Assembly: GCF_000473245.1 (NCBI RefSeq)
Contig: NC_022524.1
Span: 1,140,501-1,204,500, forward strand
From: Bacillus infantis NRRL B-14911
Lineage (GTDB): Bacteria > Bacillota > Bacilli > Bacillales > Cytobacillaceae
Reading direction: 5' to 3'
Length of the DNA stretch: 64,000 bases
The position numbers and the translations under genes were made by a program. The notes under the pieces were generated by a model. It was not told the DNA's origin. It made no database searches and saw only the letters and a program-made list of their open reading frames with translations. Of the stretch, positions 9,202 through 17,693 are shown in pieces; within the stretch, counting starts at the first letter, position 1; each line of letters opens with the position of its first letter.

Positions 9202-10062
9202 ATGAAAAAAATGATAGCGTATTTAAAAAAACTTGGAAAGGAAATAAAAGATGACAGGGCAACAGGACTCGCAGCTGAACAGGCATATTATTATATGCTC
9301 TCCATATTCCCGATCCTCATTCTGCTGCTGTCCATCGTTCCTTATCTGAATATTGATCCGCAAAAGGCCATTTCCTTTCTGCAGACCGTCATGCCTTCCG
9401 AAACCGCAGCTGTGTTTGAAGAAAATGTCGTGAACATAGTGACACAGCCAAGCGGCGGCCTGCTGACTTTCGGTATTATTGGTACATTATGGTCGGCATC
9501 CAACGGGATGCAGGCTTTCATACGGGCGATGAATCAGGCATTTGACGTCGAGGAGACCCGTTCCTTCATCAAGGCAAGACTCATTTCGATCGGCCTTACA
9601 CTCGGCCTTATTTTTTCACTGATCGTTGCCTTGGTTCTCCCGGTATTCGGAAATGTAATTTTGGATCTTGTCCAATCTTTCATCAATATCCCGGATGAAA
9701 TGCAAATCCTGTTTTCGGTTCTGAGATGGGTTGTCGCCATAATCGTCATAGCGGCTGTACTTTCTGTCCTCTACAAGCTGGCGCCGAATAAGCATTATCC
9801 TTTCAAGCATGTTATACCGGGGGCGGTTGCAGCAACCGTCATCTGGCAGCTGATCTCCCTTGGACTTTCCATCTATATTGGCAATTTTGCCAATTACTCA
9901 GGTACTTATGGAAGCCTAGGGGGAGTCATCGTGCTTATGCTCTGGTTCTATCTGACGGGTCTTACCCTTGTGGTAGGCGGAGAAATCAATGCTATCTATC
10001 ACCGGGAGCGCGTAAGCCCTACAGTACGGGCAAAGAAGAAGGCTGCCGCTTCCTTCAACTGA
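9202..10062 (+). CDS. YihY/BrkB-family inner membrane protein
   Basis: A 286-residue integral membrane protein with about six hydrophobic segments. It matches the YihY/UPF0761 family (B. subtilis YfkH is the likely counterpart): an N-terminal cytoplasmic helix ending in D-R-A-T-G-L-AAEQAYYYMLSIFPILI, a GTLWSASNGMQAFIRAMNQAFDVEETRSF region at about residues 95-120, and a C-terminal GGVIVLMLWFYLTGLTLVVGGEINA segment. The family was once called ribonuclease BN in error; its real function, possibly transport, is not established. The ATG at 9202 is 14 bases from an AGGAG, rather far, but no better start exists in frame. Confidence 0.85.
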   Translation: MKKMIAYLKKLGKEIKDDRATGLAAEQAYYYMLSIFPILILLLSIVPYLNIDPQKAISFLQTVMPSETAAVFEENVVNIVTQPSGGLLTFGIIGTLWSASNGMQAFIRAMNQAFDVEETRSFIKARLISIGLTLGLIFSLIVALVLPVFGNVILDLVQSFINIPDEMQILFSVLRWVVAIIVIAAVLSVLYKLAPNKHYPFKHVIPGAVAATVIWQLISLGLSIYIGNFANYSGTYGSLGGVIVLMLWFYLTGLTLVVGGEINAIYHRERVSPTVRAKKKAAASFN

Positions 10063-10068
10063 AGCATA

Positions 10069-10098
10069 AAAAAAGGAACCCTGGAGGTTCCTTTTTTT
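10069..10098. terminator. Bidirectional terminator between convergent genes
   Basis: AAAAGGAACC and GGTTCCTTTT arms with A-run and T-run on either side, located between the YihY gene and the convergent DUF948 gene. Confidence 0.85.
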
Positions 10099-10103
10099 AT
10101 GGA

Positions 10104-10418
10104 TTAATTAAACTTGTTCACATAAGGGATGCGTTTCGTCCAAAGCTTTTTAAACAGCTTTGGAGTTTGTTTTGCCTGTACAACAACATGGTTGACTTTT
10201 TCCTTTTTCGCCTGGATATCCTGCTGAATTTCCTTTTGGTGAGCCGTGAGCTCAGTTGTCTGAGTTTTAATATTCTCAGTCTGTTTCTGCAGCCTTGCAG
10301 CAGTCTCTGTCAGGTTTTGGATAGCGGGCTTGGAATCCTTATAAATTTTAAAGGCGCTGATGCCGAGATAAATAAGGGCTCCGGCAAAAATGGCTAAACT
10401 GATGTAGACGATGATCAA
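10104..10418 (-). CDS. DUF948 membrane-anchored coiled-coil protein
   Basis: A protein of about 104 residues with an N-terminal transmembrane helix (IIVYISLAIFAGALIYLGI) and then a long charged, Gln/Thr-rich helix (about residues 40-90) that looks like a coiled coil, ending in a basic tail. This is the DUF948 architecture seen in B. subtilis YoxC and YtxG-type general-stress proteins. The GTG at 10427 would leave the Shine-Dalgarno AAGGAAGG too close, whereas the TTG at 10418 lies eight bases after it, so I choose the latter. The function is unknown. It shares a bidirectional terminator with the YihY gene. Confidence 0.75.
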   Translation of the reverse strand: MIIVYISLAIFAGALIYLGISAFKIYKDSKPAIQNLTETAARLQKQTENIKTQTTELTAHQKEIQQDIQAKKEKVNHVVVQAKQTPKLFKKLWTKRIPYVNKFN

Positions 10419-10635
10419 ATTCTGCACCTTCCTTTCTTTATAAATTTAGTCCTTATCACTTTAATACCCATTCTGCTCAGGGTTTAACAGTGAATATGCA
10501 CTGCCGTTCTGTAAAATTCAACCACGGGACGGTGCAGGCCCCGAAAACGATATCAGTAGTCTGAATTTATTTTTAAATTGACGCTTGCGGATTCTGCTTG
10601 TTAGAATGGCAACATTATATTCATAAAATATTTAT

Positions 10636-10705
10636 TACTGTATATGTCCGGAAATAAGGTCTGGACGTTTCTACCAAGCTGCCGTAAATGGCTTGTCTAC
10701 AGGTT
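10636..10705 (+). promoter_or_regulatory. Purine riboswitch aptamer, guanine type
   Basis: The conserved core is readable: P1 arms CTGTA / TACAG, a P2 hairpin starting GTCCGG, the J2/3 motif GTTTCTACC, the P3 hairpin with CCGTAAATG, and J3/1 reading GTCTAC. The pyrimidine that sets ligand choice in J3/1 is a C, which pairs with guanine or hypoxanthine rather than adenine. It lies in the leader of the NCS2 purine permease gene, the usual context. Confidence 0.9.
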
Positions 10706-10754
10706 AAGCTTTTCCCCGTATTCTTTTTTGGGGCTTCCTGTATATTTGCGCCGC

Positions 10755-10787
10755 GGCTTCGCTTGTAAAAGCGGGGCTTTTTTTGTT
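10755..10787 (+). terminator. Riboswitch-controlled terminator before pbuG
   Basis: GGCTTCGCTT pairs with AAGCGGGGCT (with G-T wobbles) and is followed by seven T, 50 bases after the purine aptamer. Ligand binding is expected to favour this terminator and shut off pbuG. Confidence 0.8.
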
Positions 10788-10854
10788 TCAGTTCTGGACA
10801 ACAATAAGCCTAAAGAGAAACAACTTCAAAAATAATTCTTGCAGGAGGAGCCAA

Positions 10855-12150
10855 ATGTCCAATTTCTTTCAATTCACTTCAAGAGGCACCACATATAGAC
10901 AGGAGACGGTTGCCGGCATCACTACGTTCTTATCCATGGCTTATATCCTGATCGTCAATCCTATTATCCTGAGCCAATCCGGGATGGATAAAGGAGCTGT
11001 TTTCACAGCTACAGCTCTTTCTGCCATCATTGGTTCGCTTTTGATCGGCCTGCTTGCCAATTATCCTATCGGGATAGCGCCAAGCATGGGACTGAATTCG
11101 TTCTTTACTTTTTCTGTATGCATCGGGATGGGAATTCCTTGGCAGACAGCCTTGACCGGCGTATTTGTATCTGGTTTGCTGTTTGTTATCTTAAGTCTCT
11201 TGAAAATCCGCGAAAAAATCATTAATGTCATTCCAGGGGACCTGAAGCATGCCATTGCTGCGGGAATCGGCTTCTTCATCGCTTTTATCGGGCTGAAAAA
11301 CGCCGGACTGATTGTGGGAAATGAAGCAACATTCGTATCGATCGGCAATCTGAAATCACCTGCTGTCCTTCTGGCAGTTTTCTGTTTCATCCTTACTGTT
11401 ATCCTGCTTGTAAAGGGCATAAAAGGCGCAATCTTTTATGGAATGGTCGTTTCTGCTGCTGCGGGTATGATTTTTGGGGTGATTGAGTCCCCAACGCAAG
11501 TGGTTGGGCCTATCCCAAGCCTCGGACCGACCTTCGGGGAAGTGTTCTTGCATTTGGATCAGGTGTTTACGCCGGAAATGCTTGCCGTCATCTTCACATT
11601 CCTGTTCGTTGCTTTCTTTGATACCGCAGGAGCCCTGATTGCCATCGCAAGCCAGGCGGGACTGATGAAAAATAACGAAATCCCAAATGCCGGCCGGGCG
11701 CTTCTGGCTGATTCTGCTTCTACGGTTGTTGGTTCCGTCCTCGGAACTTCCACGACAGCATCCATGATTGAATCCAGCTCAGGTATTGCGGCAGGTGGCA
11801 GGACCGGATTCACTTCTGTCATCATTTCCGGGTGTTTTGCCATTGCTTTGTTCTTTTCGCCGCTGCTCGGTGTCATTACGGCTGAAGTAACCTCTCCGGC
11901 CCTTATCATTGTGGGGGCCCTTATGGCATCCGAAGTGCGGCTGATTGACTGGACCAGGCTTGAAATCGCCATACCTGCGTTTGTAACGATCCTTATGATG
12001 CCGCTCACCTTCAGTGTTGCAACAGGGATTGCATTAGGCTTCATATTATATCCGGCCGCCATGCTTGCCCTGAAAAAAGGAAAAGAAATCCACCCAATCA
12101 TGTACGGGCTGTTCGTGGCCTTTCTGGCATATTTCGTCTATCTTGCCTGA
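10855..12150 (+). CDS. pbuG: Guanine/hypoxanthine permease, NCS2 family
   Basis: A 431-residue integral membrane protein of the AzgA-like NCS2 permeases that import guanine and hypoxanthine by proton symport. Typical features are TTFLSMAYILIVNP near the N-terminus, IGIAPSMGLNSFF in helix 3, and the substrate-site region FDTAGALIAIASQAG with GSVLGTSTTASMIESSSGIAAGGRTG further on. The open frame starts earlier, but the ATG at 10855 follows AGGAGGAG and gives the family N-terminus. The guanine-type riboswitch and terminator in the leader support a guanine/hypoxanthine permease; the close paralogue PbuO cannot be ruled out. A weak terminator hairpin follows. Confidence 0.9.
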   Translation: MSNFFQFTSRGTTYRQETVAGITTFLSMAYILIVNPIILSQSGMDKGAVFTATALSAIIGSLLIGLLANYPIGIAPSMGLNSFFTFSVCIGMGIPWQTALTGVFVSGLLFVILSLLKIREKIINVIPGDLKHAIAAGIGFFIAFIGLKNAGLIVGNEATFVSIGNLKSPAVLLAVFCFILTVILLVKGIKGAIFYGMVVSAAAGMIFGVIESPTQVVGPIPSLGPTFGEVFLHLDQVFTPEMLAVIFTFLFVAFFDTAGALIAIASQAGLMKNNEIPNAGRALLADSASTVVGSVLGTSTTASMIESSSGIAAGGRTGFTSVIISGCFAIALFFSPLLGVITAEVTSPALIIVGALMASEVRLIDWTRLEIAIPAFVTILMMPLTFSVATGIALGFILYPAAMLALKKGKEIHPIMYGLFVAFLAYFVYLA

Positions 12151-12185
12151 TGGGAATAGGGAGCATGCTGCCTGGATATAGTAAG

Positions 12186-12206
12186 GGGGCCGCTGTGAGC
12201 GGCCTC
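12186..12206 (+). terminator. Terminator hairpin after pbuG
   Basis: GGGGCCGCT / AGCGGCCTC arms with a GTG loop and a moderately T-rich tail. Confidence 0.6.
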
Positions 12207-12315
12207 TATTGCTATATTTTGCCGCTGTCTGAAGTGGAGTTGCTTGACGGTAAATATTTTCTCATTATAATATCGAGGTTGTATGAACTCGATTCTTTTT
12301 TAGGAGTGGAACTTA

Positions 12316-12936
12316 ATGGCACAGCAGACAGCAGATTTTTTTGAAATAGCAGCCGGGCGCAGGTCCGTTAAAAATTATGACCCAGAAAGCAAGCTTACGA
12401 AGGGTGAAGTGGAAGAGCTTATTGAATTGGCTGCAAAAGCGCCGTCAGCATGGAATCTGCAGCATTGGAAATTCCTTGTTTTTCATGGTGGGGAGGCACA
12501 GCAGCGCCTGCTGCCGATCGCTTACAACCAGCAGCAAATCGTGGAGGCCTCAGCTGTTTTTGCCGTGCTGGGGGATTTGGAGGCCAATAAAAACGCTGAA
12601 CCGGTCTTCAGCCAGGATGTTTCTGACGGCCTTATGACGGAAGAAATCAAGCAGATTCTCATCAAGCAGGTTGAGGGAGCTTATAAAGATAAAAGTAAAG
12701 CCAGAGATGCAGCATTCAGCAATGCTTCACTGGCGGCCATGCAGCTGATGCTGGCAGCAAAAGCAAAGGGCCTGGATACGTGCCCGATCGGCGGCTTTAA
12801 TGTCCAGGCATTTATTGAGGAGTTCAGTGTGTCAGACCGTTATGTCCCGATCATGCTGATCACTGTCGGAAAAGCAGCAAAGCCGGGACGGCCAACCAAC
12901 CGTCTTGCCGTAGAACAAATATCAGAGTGGATTTAA
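12316..12936 (+). CDS. Nitroreductase-family FMN oxidoreductase
   Basis: A 206-residue protein of the nitroreductase superfamily, FMN-dependent NAD(P)H oxidoreductases. Visible are the FMN phosphate-binding RRSVKNYD near residue 17, the AAKAPSAWNLQHWKFLVF segment with the conserved Ser-x-x-Asn at about 44-47, and the GLDTCPIGGF motif near 155 that closes the flavin site. The ATG at 12316 is preceded by AGGAGTGG. B. subtilis YdgI and YodC are comparable. The natural substrate is not evident; a quinone, nitro compound or other electrophile is possible. Confidence 0.88.
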   Translation: MAQQTADFFEIAAGRRSVKNYDPESKLTKGEVEELIELAAKAPSAWNLQHWKFLVFHGGEAQQRLLPIAYNQQQIVEASAVFAVLGDLEANKNAEPVFSQDVSDGLMTEEIKQILIKQVEGAYKDKSKARDAAFSNASLAAMQLMLAAKAKGLDTCPIGGFNVQAFIEEFSVSDRYVPIMLITVGKAAKPGRPTNRLAVEQISEWI

Positions 12937-12949
12937 GGGCCGCATGCAG

Positions 12950-12980
12950 AAGGACGACGCTTTTTGAGCATCGTCCTTTT
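12950..12980. terminator. Bidirectional terminator
   Basis: AAGGACGA and TCGTCCTT arms with T-runs in both directions, between the nitroreductase gene and the convergent XRE-PAS regulator. Confidence 0.85.
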
Positions 12981-13540
12981 TATGTATCGGCGTCTGTAGA
13001 GGAGATTCCTGTGGAGGCGGTGGCTGCACCGATAATTTTGCCTTCACCGTTCAGTAAAGGGCGGGCAAAAACGACATAGGTCAATTCTCCATCTGAGAGG
13101 GGAAATGTAATCTCCTCACGAAAACTCTTTCCGGTCTCAATCACTTTCTGCTTAAGCTGCATAAGCGCCCGGGTCCCGCTGTTGTCGGCCAGCTCATCAT
13201 CGCGCATCCCAATCGACTCTTCTGAAGAAAAGTCAGCATGAGGATTGAATAGCCAGGTATATCTTAAATCAAGATCGCAGTGGGCGATGACCATGGGGGC
13301 CTGCTCCATAGCAAAACGGAAGGGACTCTCGTCTGCAAGAATGAAAGTGGAAGGGTGAAAGTCAAGGATGCCGGCTATTTTCTGTCTGATTTCTTCACTG
13401 GGATTTCTGTCGCCATTCTCAATCTGTGCATAGTACGCCCTGTCAATGAAGGATTTAGAAGCAATCTCCTCCTGTGTCATTCTTTTTCTTTTTCTCAGTG
13501 TAGTCAGCCATGTCCGGGCCTTTGATTTCTGCTTTTTCAT
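12980..13540 (-). CDS. XRE-family regulator with C-terminal PAS domain
   Basis: A 186-residue protein. Residues about 10-65 form a Cro/C1-type helix-turn-helix (LRKRKRMTQEEIASKS, then YYAQIENGDRNPS). Residues about 70-180 form a PAS-like sensor domain, with the N-terminal FRFAMEQAPMVIAHCDLDLRYTW strand-helix pattern and a closing strand GKIIGAATAS. Such fusions are one-component sensors; the ligand cannot be predicted. It lies upstream of, and on the same strand as, nothing else; its 3' neighbour is the convergent nitroreductase. The ATG at 13540 follows AGGAAATGGTG. Confidence 0.8.
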   Translation of the reverse strand: MKKQKSKARTWLTTLRKRKRMTQEEIASKSFIDRAYYAQIENGDRNPSEEIRQKIAGILDFHPSTFILADESPFRFAMEQAPMVIAHCDLDLRYTWLFNPHADFSSEESIGMRDDELADNSGTRALMQLKQKVIETGKSFREEITFPLSDGELTYVVFARPLLNGEGKIIGAATASTGISSTDADT

Positions 13541-13578
13541 AAGTTAACACACCATTTCCTAGGTTAGCAGTAATATTG

Positions 13579-13607
13579 AGAGGAGGGCCTCACTGAGGTC
13601 CTCCTCT
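13579..13607. terminator. Strong hairpin after the STAS gene
   Basis: AGAGGAGGGCCTCA and TGAGGTCCTCCTCT form a 14-bp stem with one G-T pair. The T-rich side is on the + strand, so for the upstream minus-strand gene it would act as a hairpin without a good T run. Confidence 0.55.
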
Positions 13608-13616
13608 AATTTTTCC

Positions 13617-14360
13617 TTATAATCCTTTTCTTATAGCTTTATGAAGACTATTGATATATTTGGCTTCAAGCCCAGGGAAATTATTGTGGATGAATTTTGC
13701 CTGCTCAGGGCTGATGCCTATCAGGACGGATTCTGCACCCAGCAGACTGAATTGGGAAAGGAGCTGCTGGAAAAAAATCAGTCCGTCACGCGAGATGCTG
13801 CCGACACCGTTGAAGTCAATTAAAATACGATTCACATTTGAATCATGCAGCATGTCAAGCAGCCGATCTTTATTCTGGTTGATCAGCTGTTCCGAGAGCT
13901 CTCCAAAGAGCGGGATGAGCACAAGTTCGTCTGATATATGGATGAAAGGGCTGGAAAGCTCAAGCACCTTTCTGTATGATCTTTCAGCGCTTTCCTTGCT
14001 CTCAAGCAGGTCCAGGTTAGTTTCAGCAAGCCGCTGCCTGTGCTTCTCCACTTGGCCGGCAAGAATATTTATCTTATCATCTTCCTCAATCAGCAGAAGG
14101 TGGGCAGTATCCCCGTTCCAGCTGATATGCACTGTAACTAAAGCAAAAGGGGAAGAGTGGGTTTTCATATTCAGCTCTGTCCGCTTCTTCTTTTTATTCA
14201 GGAGGACATTCTTCGCTTTTTCTGCACTTTCGTCATCAATCAGCTCCAGCAGATTTCCGGCAGGCAGAAACAAGCTGGCTGTCTCAGCAGAGCTTTCGAG
14301 TATATCAAGTTTTTCATTTATTTTAAAATAGGGCAGGGGCAATAGCTTATTATCTTGCAT
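13617..14360 (-). CDS. STAS-domain protein (RsbR-like)
   Basis: A 247-residue protein. The first 130 residues look like a PAS-type sensor region followed by a helical linker (QRLAETNLDLLESKESAERS). Residues about 135-245 form a STAS domain beginning with the RsbR-like LSSPFIHISDELVLIPLFG. At the site where RsbR/RsbS/SpoIIAA proteins carry the phosphorylated Ser/Thr after an Asp, this protein reads GSISRDG, so the usual phosphoacceptor appears replaced by Arg. The start codon overlaps the end of the cobalamin-binding protein gene by 11 bases, so the two are translationally coupled. I infer that the pair forms a sensor-output unit, perhaps feeding a stressosome-like complex. Confidence 0.8.
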   Translation of the reverse strand: MQDNKLLPLPYFKINEKLDILESSAETASLFLPAGNLLELIDDESAEKAKNVLLNKKKKRTELNMKTHSSPFALVTVHISWNGDTAHLLLIEEDDKINILAGQVEKHRQRLAETNLDLLESKESAERSYRKVLELSSPFIHISDELVLIPLFGELSEQLINQNKDRLLDMLHDSNVNRILIDFNGVGSISRDGLIFFQQLLSQFSLLGAESVLIGISPEQAKFIHNNFPGLEAKYINSLHKAIRKGL

Positions 14361-15009
14361 TCAATTCCTCTCCAAAAGGTAAAGTTGGAATCCACTGCTC
14401 AATGTCTATGAGCTCTTTCAACAGCGTTGTTTTGCTGGAGCAATGGCTGGTAAAATCGTAATATTTGAGCAGCCGGCCCCCGACAAATACCGCAGGCGAG
14501 TGCGTAAGGCTTTCAAGTTCTTTTACATAAAAGGAAAGCTTCTCGGCATGATTGATCATGGTGAAGGACAGTCCTATTACATCAGGCTGCCACTCTTCTG
14601 CCGACTCTTTTCCTTTCTCTAAAGGAACGTTCGGGCCAAGCAGCTTTGTTTCCCATCCTTTTTCCTCAAAGATGATGGCTGCCATCTTCAAGCCGAGAAA
14701 GTGCTGTTCATTTTCAAGGCAGAAAAACATCGCTTTCCTTCCTATTTTCGGATGGACTTCCCTGGAAACCTGGTGCCTGTACCGCGAAAGCACAAAATCA
14801 CAAGTTGTGGTGGCTAAATGTTCATCGGCAACGGAGATTTCGTCATTCTGCCAAAGCTCGCCGACACGCTGCATGGATTTGGTAATCAGCTTTTCAAAAA
14901 TTTCAAGTGTATTGGCTGAATGTTTGTGCTGGCCATATATAATCTCCCATGCTTCATCCTGGTCTCCTGACAGCAGGGCATCAGTAAGCTGTTTTGCGTA
15001 TTGTTCCAT
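14350..15009 (-). CDS. Stand-alone cobalamin-binding protein with CarH-type light-sensor motifs
   Basis: A 219-residue protein lacking any DNA-binding domain. Residues about 1-85 form the helical B12-cap domain with W53, nine residues, then E63-H64, the W-x9-EH motif that marks the adenosylcobalamin photoreceptors CarH and LitR. Residues about 90-210 form a Rossmann-type B12-binding domain with E-x-H103-x-x-G (the usual D-x-H-x-x-G with Glu for Asp), GLSFTM and VGG motifs for the nucleotide tail. An upstream GTG/TTG extension exists, but the ATG at 15009 has AAGGTGG five to eight bases ahead. The gene overlaps the STAS gene by 11 bases. Light or B12 sensing is inferred from these motifs. Confidence 0.82.
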   Translation of the reverse strand: MEQYAKQLTDALLSGDQDEAWEIIYGQHKHSANTLEIFEKLITKSMQRVGELWQNDEISVADEHLATTTCDFVLSRYRHQVSREVHPKIGRKAMFFCLENEQHFLGLKMAAIIFEEKGWETKLLGPNVPLEKGKESAEEWQPDVIGLSFTMINHAEKLSFYVKELESLTHSPAVFVGGRLLKYYDFTSHCSSKTTLLKELIDIEQWIPTLPFGEELNAR

Positions 15010-15545
15010 TATGACCACCTTCTTCGATAAATATTGGTCGCGTGGCAAGGAAGTTCTGTCGGCTGTTCCTTCGCTGGTGCTCCTGTGCCAAATCTGTGGA
15101 AGGTGGGAGTTCAGCGTTGAAAATGTGTTAATATAATTATATTTTAAGGGCTTTATAAAGGAAACAAATAAAAGTATTGAAAGTCTGGGTTCTTAATGTT
15201 AATTAGTGTAACATATTTCTGTTCTTAATGCGGGATGCAGGATTTTACAGCAATACATTTATTTTATCTAATTGGCGAAGCTGGAAACAACTCTGATACA
15301 TTCTCCAGGTGTGGCTCTCCTGCACCATAATGGAAGGTGAAAGATTCCACACGGGCTGAGGAATTGGATATGGAGAATTTTTTGGTTTAATATGAGTATA
15401 AAAGCCCGGAAGTACAGGGAGGATGGCCAGCATTGAAAGCATCCTGATTTCTATCGTTTTATCAGAGATTCGGCTGCAGTCTGTACTGATGTGCTGCAGA
15501 GTCTCATTATATTAAGGGGCGGTTGTCCGGGGATGGTGTTTGAAG
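15010..15545. other. Intergenic region between divergent signalling genes
   Basis: About 535 bases between the cobalamin-binding gene (minus strand) and the OmpR-type regulator (plus strand). It is AT-rich near 15120-15240, which would suit promoters for the cobalamin-STAS operon. No gene, RNA fold or clear operator was recognised. Confidence 0.5.
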
Positions 15546-16247
15546 ATGAAAATATTGGTAGTTGAAGATAATGAAAGTGTCTGCTCGATGCTTGAAATGT
15601 TTTTTATGAAAGAAGGCTATACAGGCAGGTTTGTCCACAGCGGCCAGGAGGGCTTTGATGCATTCAATAAAGAATCATGGGATCTTGTCATCGTCGATTG
15701 GATGCTGCCTGTCATGGATGGTGTTACACTCTGCCGGAAAATCAGGGAATTGAGCACAGTCCCCATTATCATGCTGACAGCGAAAGACAGTGAATCAGAC
15801 CAGGTGCTCGGCCTTGAGATGGGAGCGGATGACTATGTGACAAAGCCATTCAGTCCGCTTGCCCTTATGGCCAGGATCAAGGCTGTTACAAGAAGATATC
15901 AGGCTGATTCCTCCAAGCAGGAAGAAGCAAACTATATCTCAAGCCAGTTTTTCAAAATCAGCAAGGATACGAGAGAAGTGCTCTACAAAGGCCAGCCTTT
16001 GAATAATCTTACGCCAAAGGAATTTGACCTGCTTTATTATTTTGTCAAAAACCCGCGGCAGGTTTTTTCCAGGGAGCAGCTCCTCGACCGGGTATGGGGA
16101 TATCAATTTTATGGGGATGAAAGGACAGTCGATGTGCATATCAAGCGCCTGCGCAAAAAAATCGGCACCACATCCCAGCCGTTCATCCATACGGTATGGG
16201 GAATAGGCTATAAATTTGATGAATCGGAGGCCGCAGGTGAAAATTAA
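15546..16247 (+). CDS. OmpR/PhoB-family response regulator
   Basis: A 233-residue response regulator with a receiver domain (acidic pair E7-D8, phosphoacceptor D51 in VIVDWMLP, Thr in MLTAKDS, Lys in VTKPFSP) and a C-terminal winged helix (about 130-228, with TPKEFDLLYYFVKNPRQVFSRE and the ERTVDVHIKRLRKKI recognition helix). The start is taken at the ATG at 15546, with GGGGATGG suitably upstream, rather than the TTG two codons earlier. It overlaps the sensor kinase gene by 11 bases, forming a two-gene operon. Target genes are not evident; the neighbouring CNNM gene is on the opposite strand. Confidence 0.88.
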   Translation: MKILVVEDNESVCSMLEMFFMKEGYTGRFVHSGQEGFDAFNKESWDLVIVDWMLPVMDGVTLCRKIRELSTVPIIMLTAKDSESDQVLGLEMGADDYVTKPFSPLALMARIKAVTRRYQADSSKQEEANYISSQFFKISKDTREVLYKGQPLNNLTPKEFDLLYYFVKNPRQVFSREQLLDRVWGYQFYGDERTVDVHIKRLRKKIGTTSQPFIHTVWGIGYKFDESEAAGEN

Positions 16248-17637
16248 ATATTTCTATCAGCTTCTGATCAGCCATATCAGCATCCTGATCATGGCTTTCC
16301 TGTTATTGAGCCTGCTTTTTACCCAGTTCGTCCAAAATTATGTTTTTCAAAACAAGACGGAGGAGCTGAATGCATATGGCGAACAGGTGCTGAAGGAGCT
16401 TTCTGTCAGGCCGGTGGGCAATGAGCGGTTTCTGGAAGAGTACAGTCAGCTGCTGAGGGCGCGCAATATCAATTATTATCTATTTGATGCAAATTACGGT
16501 GTCATCTATCCCCAGACGAGGGGGCTCAGTTTATTATTCACAGAAGAGGAGCGGCAAAGGCTTGCCGGCGGTCATTCAATCTCAATCAAGCATGACATCA
16601 AACGCTTTGAGCAGGAAGTGACCCTTGTAGCTATACCATATATGCATGACGGCAGAATGACAGGGGGGATTCTCCTCATGTCGCCGATTAGCGGTGCACT
16701 CCAGATGGCCAGCCAGCTGAATAAATTCCTGCTGTATACCATTGTCATCAGTCTGACCGCGACAATCCTCCTCAGCTGGGTGCTGTCCAAAAATCTCCTC
16801 AAACGCATTAAAGAATTGAGGAACGCGACCTCGATGATTTCCAAGGGGGACTATAATGTTAATATCAAAAACACCCAGTTTGATGAAATAGGGGAGCTTG
16901 CAGAAGATTTCAACCATATGGCCGCAAAGCTCAGATCATCCAATGAAGAAATCGAACGGCTTGAAAACAGGCGGAGAACGTTCATTGCAGATGTATCACA
17001 TGAAATGCGGACGCCTCTCACGACCATCAGCGGCATGGCAGAAGGCCTGAAGAACAATCTCATACCTGAGCAGGAAAAGCAAAAGGGCATGGATTTGATT
17101 GACCGTGAAGCGAGAAGGCTGATCAGGCTTGTGAATGAGAATCTTGATTATGAGAAGATCCGCTCCAACCAGATCAAGCTGGACATCGGCAATATCCAGG
17201 TACTGGATCTGTTTGAAGTAGTCAAGGAGCAGCTTGATATCCAGGCTGAAGAAAAAGGGATTGAAATCGTGCTTGATGCAGATGAGGAGCTATATGTAAA
17301 AGCAGATTATGATCGCATCATCCAAATCATCATCAACATTGTCAAGAACAGCATCCAATTCACCGATGGGGGAACTGTATGGCTGAGAGGGCGGAAAGGG
17401 AATGAAGAAACTGTCATTGAGATAGAAGACACTGGGATCGGCATCGATCCAGGGGAAATTGAATCGATCTGGCACCGCTTCTATAAAGCCGATCTGTCAA
17501 GGACAAGCAGCACCTTCGGAGAATTCGGGATCGGCCTTTCCATCGTCAAACAGCTCGTCCAGCTTCATAATGGGGAGATTGAGGTAGAAAGCGAAAGAAA
17601 TCAAGGGACACTCTTTAGGATCAGTTTTCCGAAATGA
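16237..17637 (+). CDS. HAMP-domain sensor histidine kinase
   Basis: A 466-residue membrane histidine kinase. Two transmembrane segments (about 9-32 and 163-185) flank an extracytoplasmic sensor domain of about 130 residues. A HAMP domain (about 186-240) is followed by the HisKA domain with the phosphoacceptor H255 in VSHEMRTPL, then the HATPase_c domain with the N-box NIVKNSI, G1 DTGIGID and G2 GEFGIGLSIVK. The GTG at 16237 has GGAGG six bases ahead and is preferred to the upstream TTG/ATG. It overlaps the regulator gene by 11 bases. The signal is not predictable. Confidence 0.88.
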   Translation: MKIKYFYQLLISHISILIMAFLLLSLLFTQFVQNYVFQNKTEELNAYGEQVLKELSVRPVGNERFLEEYSQLLRARNINYYLFDANYGVIYPQTRGLSLLFTEEERQRLAGGHSISIKHDIKRFEQEVTLVAIPYMHDGRMTGGILLMSPISGALQMASQLNKFLLYTIVISLTATILLSWVLSKNLLKRIKELRNATSMISKGDYNVNIKNTQFDEIGELAEDFNHMAAKLRSSNEEIERLENRRRTFIADVSHEMRTPLTTISGMAEGLKNNLIPEQEKQKGMDLIDREARRLIRLVNENLDYEKIRSNQIKLDIGNIQVLDLFEVVKEQLDIQAEEKGIEIVLDADEELYVKADYDRIIQIIINIVKNSIQFTDGGTVWLRGRKGNEETVIEIEDTGIGIDPGEIESIWHRFYKADLSRTSSTFGEFGIGLSIVKQLVQLHNGEIEVESERNQGTLFRISFPK

Positions 17638-17693
17638 AGTGGTGTGACGTTGACTCCGCGAAGGGTGATAGTGGGCATATTTTGCTGCGGCTT

